Made by a program: the position numbers and the translations under genes. A stretch of 64,000 nucleotides of DNA. It comes from Flavobacteriia bacterium (GTDB lineage: Bacteria > Bacteroidota > Bacteroidia > Flavobacteriales > Schleiferiaceae). The stretch covers positions 24,815-88,814 of the forward strand of contig JABXHW010000038.1 in the NCBI GenBank assembly GCA_013373425.1, given 5' to 3'. Shown here one piece after another: positions 35,454-44,400 of the stretch (positions are counted from its first letter, which is position 1; each line of letters opens with the position of its first letter). The notes under the pieces are model-generated. The model did no database searches. It was given only the letters and a program-made list of their open reading frames with translations, and had not been told where the DNA came from.

Positions 35454-35556
35454 TTCTGTCAGAACATTCTGTTCGCAATTAACTGACAGAAAAAACAGGC
35501 GAATCGGTTTAGGCAGACATCGTTACTTCCCACTTGTAACGTTAAATATGTCTGCC
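35454..35556 (+). promoter_or_regulatory. Two strong hairpins in the 5' region of an outer-membrane protein gene
   Basis: Hairpin 1: TTCTGTCAG (35454-35462) with CTGACAGAA (35483-35491). Hairpin 2: GGCAGACAT (35512-35520) with ATGTCTGCC (35548-35556), plus CGTTAC (35521-35526) with GTAACG (35536-35541), i.e. 15 bp with a 6-base bulge. The right arm of hairpin 2 includes start codon ATG 35548. This could control translation of the downstream gene. Confidence 0.55.
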
Positions 35557-36219
35557 ATGAAAAAGAATTTACTTTTCAGCATGGTGATCTTTGTTATCAT
35601 CAGCGTACCTACAGCTGCCCAAGAGATTGGCCTTTCATCCGGTGCGCAACTCATAAGAGGTGAGCTCACTGCTTACGGTAACAACTTCACTTCAATCACA
35701 TCCCTAAGTGCATTCTGGGATATTCCAAAAGCTCGAAACTTTCGATACGGCGCGGAACTCCGCTATGCAAGCATGAATGTGAGTCCAGAGTTTGAAAACA
35801 GCTGGCTCGATACTTATGAATCTAGAGGATCAGATTTCTCAGCTATGCTCAGCATGAGATACTACTTTAACACCCCTAAGTACACAACAAAACGTGCACA
35901 ATCCCTTCTTTTCTGGACTCATTTTGGAGCAGGCTTACACATCGCTCAGTTTGAAAGCGTGAACATGGGCGTTGGACCTAAAGTGGGTGATGCCATCCAA
36001 GGAGATTTCAATGAATCTCGTACGATTCATACTGGAGCACTGGAGGTTGGTTTCGGCGCACAGTATTATATCACTGATCGATGGAGCATGAGCTTCTCAA
36101 GTGGTGGTCAATTTACAGGCAATGATTATTTGGATGGAGTTGCTGGCATTGGGAATGGAAAAGACTTTCCATTCTACATGATGCTCGGCGGATCTTATCT
36201 ATTGCCAAACTTTAAGTAG
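35548..36219 (+). CDS. Outer-membrane beta-barrel protein (paralogue B)
   Basis: This 223-residue protein (218-220 from the alternative ATG 35557, MKKNLLFS) has a signal peptide (ending PTAAQ) and a barrel-like strand pattern. It is a paralogue of the gene at 32939-33598: GAQYYITDRWSMSFSSGGQF and DYLDGVAGIGNGKDF align with the same positions there. The N-terminal SSGAQLIRGELTAYGNNF also matches. The upstream start codon is inside a hairpin arm. Function is unknown; both copies bracket the RemB-like gene. Confidence 0.8.
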   Translation: MSAMKKNLLFSMVIFVIISVPTAAQEIGLSSGAQLIRGELTAYGNNFTSITSLSAFWDIPKARNFRYGAELRYASMNVSPEFENSWLDTYESRGSDFSAMLSMRYYFNTPKYTTKRAQSLLFWTHFGAGLHIAQFESVNMGVGPKVGDAIQGDFNESRTIHTGALEVGFGAQYYITDRWSMSFSSGGQFTGNDYLDGVAGIGNGKDFPFYMMLGGSYLLPNFK

Positions 36220-36266
36220 CCAATTACACGCAATTGGTTAGCCCTGAGGGGGGTGAAGGGGGGCAG

Positions 36267-36728
36267 TTATTGTCCCCCTTTCTTAATTTGTTTCTCCCTT
36301 TCCATGACATACAAATAGGGAATCAACATCATCATCAACACCGGATTTAAGATGATTCGATGAAAGCTTGATACCAAGCTGGTATAACCTTCAGGCATGT
36401 AATATACCATCGCGAAGTAGCTAGGTAGTAGGATGAGCAACCCAAATAAAAGGAGGCCTACCGCAAAGCGAGTGTACTGTCTATTCTGAAAGAGCGCATG
36501 AATGACGATGATACTGAAAATGTCATTCAAGATGTAGCGCAGCGTCTTATTGAAAATGACCATCTCTGGTTCAAAGGAGGATATATTCTCAATGGTGTTG
36601 TGCCAAGTGTAGTGTTCACCGTGCATCCATGCCCAAGGGTTTATCTGATCTTTGAACACATACACGAAGCCCAGTCCAATCAAACCGGAGAACAACAGTG
36701 ACCAATTGGGCTTCAGTAAACCGGTCAT
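36267..36728 (-). CDS. Exosortase F system-associated membrane protein
   Basis: This 153-residue protein has four TM helices and the family-specific segment FNKTLRYILNDIFSIIVIHALF. It always occurs next to the flavobacterial exosortase XrtF, here overlapping it by 4 bases. It ends in a basic tail (REKQIKKGG). Its role in protein processing is not established. A short G/C stem (36256-36280) lies over the 3' end. Confidence 0.88.
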   Translation of the reverse strand: MTGLLKPNWSLLFSGLIGLGFVYVFKDQINPWAWMHGEHYTWHNTIENISSFEPEMVIFNKTLRYILNDIFSIIVIHALFQNRQYTRFAVGLLLFGLLILLPSYFAMVYYMPEGYTSLVSSFHRIILNPVLMMMLIPYLYVMEREKQIKKGGQ

Positions 36729-37288
36729 GCTTCCGGCTTCTTAGTGTTTCCATACTGATTAATCCACCAAATCCACAAGAGGAAGATAGCTCCGTAAATG
36801 ATGGCGGTAAACAGGTACTTGTGGAAGAAGTGAAATCCACTTCCATCAAAATCAACGTTGATAACGCCAAGGAGCAGAATCCTCCCCACATTGGCCACGT
36901 GAATGAAAGCCAAGCCCATTGGGATAAACCAAAGCATATTCTTCCACCGTCCACCGAAGCCAATAATAAAGGCAAGGAAGATGATGATATTGGAAATGGA
37001 ATTGCATCCTTCTTCAACACTCAAGGCGTATTCATTGCCAAAGTAGAGCGTGTCCATAGTTTGCTCATCCTCCGTAGCGTAATACCATTGATGGTCTTCC
37101 AATACACTAGCGTCATAACCGATGAGATCAGCTGCATAGCGCACTTGATAGCTTACAAAACGGGTGATAGGATCGGTTTGCGGAGGTTCAGCAGTATCAT
37201 ACTTGTGGATGAACCACGAGGAGTAGAGAAGCGTGAGACCTGCATAAACCAGCAAGAATCGCAAAACGAAGAAAGCAGCACTTTTCAC
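36725..37288 (-). CDS. xrtF: Exosortase family protein XrtF
   Basis: This 187-residue membrane protease-transpeptidase candidate has the exosortase catalytic triad: Cys in SVEEGCNSIS, Arg in ANVGRILLLG and His in FHFFHKYLF. Its size is that of the short XrtF group rather than the long exosortases. Its sorting substrate is unknown. TTG 37303 is in frame, but the near-consensus -7 box TATCTTTC (37300-37293) covers it; GTG 37288, four bases further, is preferred. Confidence 0.88.
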   Translation of the reverse strand: MKSAAFFVLRFLLVYAGLTLLYSSWFIHKYDTAEPPQTDPITRFVSYQVRYAADLIGYDASVLEDHQWYYATEDEQTMDTLYFGNEYALSVEEGCNSISNIIIFLAFIIGFGGRWKNMLWFIPMGLAFIHVANVGRILLLGVINVDFDGSGFHFFHKYLFTAIIYGAIFLLWIWWINQYGNTKKPEA

Positions 37289-37292
37289 TTCG

Positions 37293-37300
37293 GAAAGATA
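37293..37300 (-). promoter_or_regulatory. -7 box of xrtF
   Basis: TATCTTTC has one mismatch (last base) to TAnnTTTG and is four bases from GTG 37288. It lies 4 bases from a second near-match, TGTATTTG, further upstream. Confidence 0.4.
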
Positions 37301-37327
37301 CAAATACAGACCTTCCCAGAATAGCGT

Positions 37328-38443
37328 TTACTGACGCCAATAATTTGAAGATCTTTCTGTGCTTCCCCATCCTAAACTGAAACAGTCGAGTGCACGTGGA
37401 CGTCTTCTACCTCTTCTACAGATGTATGAATCTTTGAAAGTGTAAACGACGCCGAATTCATGCGTCCCAGCGGTATTCTCCACTCCCAGGTGAGGCAAGG
37501 TGAGATCATAGCTGTAACCCAAGGTCAAATCGCCAATAGAGTACATGAAGCTCACAATGAAGGCATCAAAATCATTATCCACCATGAAGACGTGCTTCTT
37601 GCGGTAAGAGAGACCAATGAGCATATTTGACATCACGTCGTAGTTGATATTGAAGGTGTTCGTTCTTAACACTTGTTGGTAATCGGCTACCCATCCAATA
37701 CTCAGATAGTGGGGGTCATTAGTAAACCGACTGGTTTGAAAATGTGTGTAGGCGTACGCGGTTGTCCTCGGAAGCAAACGCGTCTCCAATCCGAAGAAGG
37801 ACTCTACGGGTTGATTGATGTGGAACATGGCTAACCCGAGACTCACGTGACTACCGCGACTGCCAAAGTTGAATCGGAACCTCGTTCCAGCACCTAGATC
37901 AACTACCAGATTACTCACCTCGTTTTGTGGGTTCACCTGGCTCTGATTCAGATACAGACCCAAGTAAGGGTCAAGTTGATCTGAGAAGACGAGATCTTCC
38001 CAATCGAGCCGGCGCTGACCAAAGGCCACCTGCATTCCGAAGCTCCAGATGAACTTCTTATGTCGGAGTGCTCTCAATCCATTCCCAAATCGTCCAGGTA
38101 GATGCACGGCTACTAAAGCCGCAGCATTGGTGTTTCTCATGTATCCTTCACCTTCTGTATCATCGAATACACGAAGTCCGAACCCCATATTCCAATTCGG
38201 ACATGCTCCGGTAACATGGGCCATGTTGGTTTGGAACCTTGATGGAACTCGCGTCCATTGAGCGCGTGAGTTCAGGCCAACTGTGAGATCGCCATTCGAG
38301 CCGGCAAAGGCTGGGTTCAGGTAAATCTGATTGATGTTGAATAGGGAAAATGCAGGATCCTGTGCGCTGGAAGTAAATGCCAGGCACATCACTGCTGCTA
38401 TCGCAACAAGGCGGATCTTAACGTATGAGTGTAACTGTTCCAA
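37328..38443 (-). CDS. PorP/SprF-family T9SS outer-membrane protein
   Basis: This 371-residue protein has a signal peptide (ending FTSSAQ) and the PorP/SprF opening DPAFSLFNINQIYLNPAFAGS. Strand motifs typical of the family include LTVGLNSRAQWTRVP and IGLSYRKKHVFMVDN, later DLTLGYSYDLTLP. In Flavobacterium, SprF is needed to secrete or attach the adhesin SprB. It overlaps the end of the giant PKD protein by 26 bases and uses a TTG start (38443). It is probably dedicated to that protein. Confidence 0.92.
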   Translation of the reverse strand: MEQLHSYVKIRLVAIAAVMCLAFTSSAQDPAFSLFNINQIYLNPAFAGSNGDLTVGLNSRAQWTRVPSRFQTNMAHVTGACPNWNMGFGLRVFDDTEGEGYMRNTNAAALVAVHLPGRFGNGLRALRHKKFIWSFGMQVAFGQRRLDWEDLVFSDQLDPYLGLYLNQSQVNPQNEVSNLVVDLGAGTRFRFNFGSRGSHVSLGLAMFHINQPVESFFGLETRLLPRTTAYAYTHFQTSRFTNDPHYLSIGWVADYQQVLRTNTFNINYDVMSNMLIGLSYRKKHVFMVDNDFDAFIVSFMYSIGDLTLGYSYDLTLPHLGVENTAGTHEFGVVYTFKDSYICRRGRRRPRALDCFSLGWGSTERSSNYWRQ

Positions 38444-41400
38444 ATCTCAAAACTCTTCCATCCTTATATCGCTTCCCTGGCCAGATGTAACCGTCGATGA
38501 ATCGAGCGCTAATCTTCCAGACATAAGCCCCTGCGGGCAATTCCTCAGCACCATCATTGAAGAAAGTGCCGTCCCAAGCTTCAGTTGGTATTCCTTCTTC
38601 TGAACTCAATTCAGTCGACTCAAATACCTTATTACCGTATGCATCGAATATCTCCAAGTAGTACGATTCGATATTGTTTCCTTTAGGCAAGAATACATTT
38701 CCATCACCAACGCCAGTCAAGTCAGGAGCGAATGCATTTGGAACTTCCAAGCGATAGGCCAAGAGCTCAACTGTAATGCAAATGCTATCCGGACAACCGT
38801 AAGGATTCCCAACGTACAAGCATACCTCGAAATACAAATCCTGTTCGTAACGCACGGCATTGAAGTCGTGTAACGGACTAAAATCCATGCTCGTCCTCCC
38901 ATCACCAAAATCCCAGAAGAACGTAGTATTCGCATCTACGAATTGTGATTGATTGATGAATTGAATCGTGCCGTCGCCATTAATTTGATAGGTGAATCCC
39001 GCTTCAGGTCTAGGATACACCTCAATCATTCGAGTAACAGTAATAGAATCTCTACATCCGAAGGACGTAACAATCAACAATGTCACATCATACACCCCAG
39101 GATCCGTGTAGGTGTGAGTGACCGTGCCAGTATTGGAGGTTGTGGTGGAGCCGTCTCCAAAATCCCAAACATAAGTGTCAATTCCTCCTGTTGGGAAATT
39201 ATAAGTGCTCGTGCTCGTAAAGGTCACTTCCAATGGTTCACAACCTATGAGCGTATCGGCCTCGAAATTTGCAACCGGGTAGGGCGGTACAATGATTTGC
39301 GAGGTGACGGTATCTGAACAACCTGCGCCGCTCTCCACAATCAATTGAATGTCGTAAACACCAGGAACATTATAAGTCACACTCGGATTCTCGGTGGTAT
39401 CTATATTGGTTCCAGGGTTGGCCATGTCGAAATCCCAGAAGTATCGATCAGATCCCGTACTCGTATTGGTAAACTGCCAGGTTTGTGGGCCTCCACAATC
39501 TTCACCTGCAATCATTGCTTGCGTATATCCAGCAACAGGAATACCGTGAATCACCGCTTGGTATGTAACACTGTCCGTACAACCATTTGCAGTAGTGTGC
39601 ACGAGTGAAATCGTATACACTCCAGGTGTTGCATAAGAATGTGTAGGCTCAAAGTCAGTCGATGTCGTACCATCTCCAAAATCCCAAAGTGTACTGGACA
39701 AAGGCGTTTGTAGCGTGTCCGTCAAGTTGTTCATCGTAAATGGCTGCTCGTTAAAGCACAACTCGATAGGAGTGAAGTCTACAGCAGGACCAGGATGCAC
39801 AACAACGTTTTGAACTAAGGTATCCGGACAACCATCCGTGGTATTCACAATCAATGTGACTGGGTAAATACCTGCAGTGGCATAAGTGTGCGTTGGATTG
39901 ACCAAGAAGCTGGTATTTCCATCTCCAAAGTCCCAATCGTACGAGCTGATAAATCCAGAATTTATGGTTGTATTGTTCTGGAACACCGTTGTTTCACCAA
40001 TACATACATCATTGGCGGTAAATTGAACATTCGGGGTTTCATACACTTCGATAGTCACGAAGGCCGTATCAAACGAGCAGTTGTCATTCGCGAATAAGGC
40101 TACCGTATAAGTGCCCGGTTGAGTGTACGTATAAACTAAGGTATCGCCAACAGCGGGCTGATTGCAGTTTCCTGTGATTGTATCGTAATCTAAGCACCAA
40201 GTGAAGTTTTGGGCTCGGAAGCTTGCATTGGAGAAAGTGACGGTCAATGGAGCACAACCCTGACGAGGAGAAGCATTGATAAACGCGTTTACAGTAGAAC
40301 GACGAACCGTGATGGAAACGTTTGTAGAATCAATACCACAAGGGTTTACGGCGTATTGAGTGACGTTATAGGTGGTGTCGAGATTCGGACCGTTATACGT
40401 GAATAAATGGGTCTGAGCACCCCATATGAAAGTGGTATCGCCGTTAGGCAGGATTAAAGGACTTCTGTAAACGGTATCCACTGTGCCATCTCCGTAATCG
40501 ATGATTACGTAATCTGGCGCACCCGTCACTTGTCCGTCGATTTGGAATTCAACAGACATTGGCGAACAACCCAAATTGTTATCTGGAAGTAGACCTGCTC
40601 TTGGATTCGCCCGTACCGTAACCGTGCGGGTGATGGTATCAAATCCACAACAATTGCCAACTGTAAGTTCGATGAAGTAGGTGGTGTCGGTAATATTACT
40701 CGGAGCGAATGTCGGAATCGTACCGGCGCTGCTCGAGTTCGAAGTATGCAATACCGTTCTACCGCCGCTTCCATTGTCAGCATAAACCACCCATGCGTAA
40801 GAGCTTATTGTACCTGAGCTCAAGTTAGTAGCATTTACCTGTAGAGGTCCACAGCCATAGTTGGTGTCCAGGCTGAAATCAGCGTTCGGTGGCGTAAGAA
40901 TGTAATAAGATTGAACGATGGTATCCGTACATCCATAATCGGTTTGAACGATCAACTGTACGTCTACCATGCCTGATGTATTAAACACATGGACAGCCGT
41001 ATCCGTGGTATAATCAGTGATACCATCCATGTCCATATCCCAAGCCCAGGAGGAGATATTGGCTCCTAAAGGCGAAACCGTACTCAAATCATAGAAAGTA
41101 GATGGCAGATCGATACAAAGCGTGTCCTGTCCGCATGTTCCGGAAGCAGAGAAGTTCGCAATTGGGTTTGGTCGAACAATTACACTGTCGCTAACCGTAT
41201 GCTGACAACCTCTCGCGTCTGTGATCGTCAGATTGACCACATACACTCCCGGACCAGAATAGGTGTGGGTTGGAGAAGCAGTAGTGTCTGTGTTTCCATC
41301 GCCAAAGCTCCAGTGCCAGGCAATGATACTCTGAGTTCCTACGCTTAGATCTGTGAAAACGTTCGCGTCGCCGTCACAGGCTTCAGATGCTGTGAAATCA

Positions 41401-44400
41401 GCAACAGGATTTGCCCAAACGACAACATCTTGTGAGGTAGTGTCGGAACAGCCTGCTCCTGAAGTGACGATAAGTTGGATCGTGTATGTGCTATCAAAGG
41501 CATTGCTCGTATTAGTGAGCGTGAGGCTTGGGTTTGCCTGAGTACTGAACAACTGTCCGTTGAGGTACCACTCATGACTTACTCCTGCCGTTGAGGTGTC
41601 TGTGAAGCTCACATTTAATGGGGCACAACCCGAATCAGGAGAAGCGATGAAGCCCGCAACCGGATCTTCAATGGAGTAGAACAGGGTTTGAGTTGTATCC
41701 TCACGACATCCAAAAGGTGATGTGGCAATCAAGCGGATGATTACTGAGTCACCATCATTCACAATTGTGTGTTGCAACGCAAAAGGACCAACGGCAGAAT
41801 TGATCACATTACCCGTGTTTACGTCTACAATTTCCCAGATATACTGAGCATTGGCGTTGGCGTAGAGCACCGCTGATACTATGGATGAGTCGATGGTAAA
41901 CGGAGCACAGCCTACAGTTGGATTCGCGGCGAACTGGGCTACTGGGTCAGGATGAACTGTGATGGTGTCTGTAATCGTATCCGAACATCCGAATGCGTTT
42001 GTGGCAACAAGAGAAATGAAATAGCTGGTGTCTGAAGTGCCATTATTCACAAATGTCACACTTGGATTGGTTGCGGTTGACGTATTTCCATTGCCAAAGT
42101 TCCAAAGGAAGATCATAGAGGTAGTGTCCATGCCCGTTTGGTTCGGCGTTGAGGTGTTCGTGAATTGTACTGTGAATGGACCACAGCTGTCGTTTAACAC
42201 AACTGTTAAGCCTGCTGTTGGAGTTGGGTAGATCACGAATTGTGCACTGTCGTAATCGGCACAACCGCGACTGTCAATAATAGTTTGATAGACGGTGTAG
42301 ACTACAGAATCATTCGTACTGGCAGGGAAGGTGATATCTGGTTCAGAAGCCGTGGTGTTAGATATCAATACGTTAGTACTAGGGTTTACTGAATAGCTGT
42401 AGCTAATGTTGTTGCCAAAAGCTTGACTGCTCACCGAAATAGTCGACGGTCCACAATCTGAAGTTGGAATGGTAAATCCGGCTGTAGGACGAGCTTGAAG
42501 CGTTACATTCTGCGCCGTTGAATCTACACAGCCAAAAGGACTAGTGATCACTAACCAAATCGTATAGGTAGAATCGAAATTGCCTTGAAGATCTGGGAAT
42601 ACGAAGGAGGCAATACTATCGTTTCCGTTGACAATTTGAACACTTCCTGAGCTCGCTCCCCAAGTGAATGTTGACCCTGATGGAGCAGCCCCATTAAAAG
42701 ATGCCGTAACACTATCAGGAGCACAGAATGGAGTTGGGAGGGTGAAGCTAGCGTCTGGATTTGGGTAAACAGTAACTATTTGACTTGCAGTGTCTGAACA
42801 TCCACTTCCTGAAGTGATAATTAATGTAATTGTATACGTCGAATCGGTTTCACTCGAAGTGTTGGTAAGAATGATATTTGGACTTTGCAAGTTGCTGAAG
42901 AGCACTCCATCTACATACCATTGATGATTCACTCCAGGAGTAGAAGTGTCGGTAAGTACAACGTTCAAAGGAGCGCATCCAGAATCTGGAGCTGCAATAA
43001 ATCCTGCAACAGGAGAAGGTATCACTGTGATGGTAACCGTGGCTGAATCCAAACATCCCGTCGCGGTATCAATTTGAACGAGCTGATAGCTCGTTGTGGT
43101 ATCTGGGAAAACATCCACTGTACCGGTGTTTGCTATTATTGATCCACCGAGAATCGTCCATGTGTAATTGTAGGAAGCGTCAGTGCTAGTTCCTATGGTT
43201 ACTGTATCCCCAATACAAATCGCGCGATCTGGACCCGCATCAACGGGTGGTATTGGATTTACTGTGATAATTACAGTATCTGTATTCACACAGCCGGTCA
43301 CCGTATCTGTAACCGTTAGTATGTAATCTTGAGTAATAGGAGCAGGGCTTGTATTGGTGAGAACCACCCAAGGTTGAACAGCAGTGGCATCAGATAATCC
43401 CGTATTGGGAGTCCAAGTCCAACTCACTTGAGCAGGAACCACCGCTTGAATTTGAACGGAATCGCCTGAACAGTAGGCTAGGTCTGTACCTGCATCGACC
43501 AATGGGAGTGGGTGTACAAGAACATAAACATCGAAGGTGTCGCCTGTACAGTTGGTAGAAGCCGGACCTGTTGGAATGATTTGATAGTGCACGTATCCAC
43601 TCACACCGTTGTTGAAGAGCACATCGCCAATGTTACCAGAGCCATTACTGCCTCCAGAAACAGAATCATCCATAGAAACTGTGATGTAATCAAAACTAGA
43701 GCCTACCACAGAACTAGAAGGGAAGAACGTAAATAGCTCCCCAGAACACACTTCAAATGAATCGATTGGATTAGTGATGAATGGAATCGGATGTACAATC
43801 ACCATGAGCTGGGTCGTATCGCCTCCACAATTAGTAGGAGTCGGACCCACAGACCATAAGTTGTAAATCACAGTATCGGCTGTGTTACCAACATTGAAGA
43901 GTGTATCGGCAATGGTATCCATACCAGAAGCATTTACGGTAGTAACGCTTCCCGTCTGAGTTGCTTCCCAGAAGGTTGAACTTCCAGCTATGTTGGCGTT
44001 CAAGAGGAAGAGGAGACTGTCGCCAGAACAGATTTCTCGGGCAAAGGGACCATTCAATGATGGCCGTGGATTGACTTGAATGGTGATGGTATCGCTGAGT
44101 TCACAGCTTCCATAACCTGTGGTGTAATACAGCTCAAAAGTCCCAACTGATACAGGGTTGAAGGTACTTCCCGATAATATGCTGCTCGGTCCGCTGGTTG
44201 TCCATACACCGCCAACTGGAACTCCGCTCAGTGGGAATGAGGCTGAATTGATACAAACTGCAGTATCGGGCCCTGCGATAGGCGGAACGGGGTCAATTAC
44301 AGTGATGAGAACAGTATCTTGATCGGAACAGCCATTCACATCCGTGAAAGAGTAAATTAACTGGTGAGTGCCGGTGCCCACGAGGCTAGGATTGAAGCCA

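Noticed and set aside
37289..37303. TTG 37303 as start of xrtF
   Set aside because: It lies within the near-consensus -7 box; GTG 37288 fits the recurrent spacing better.
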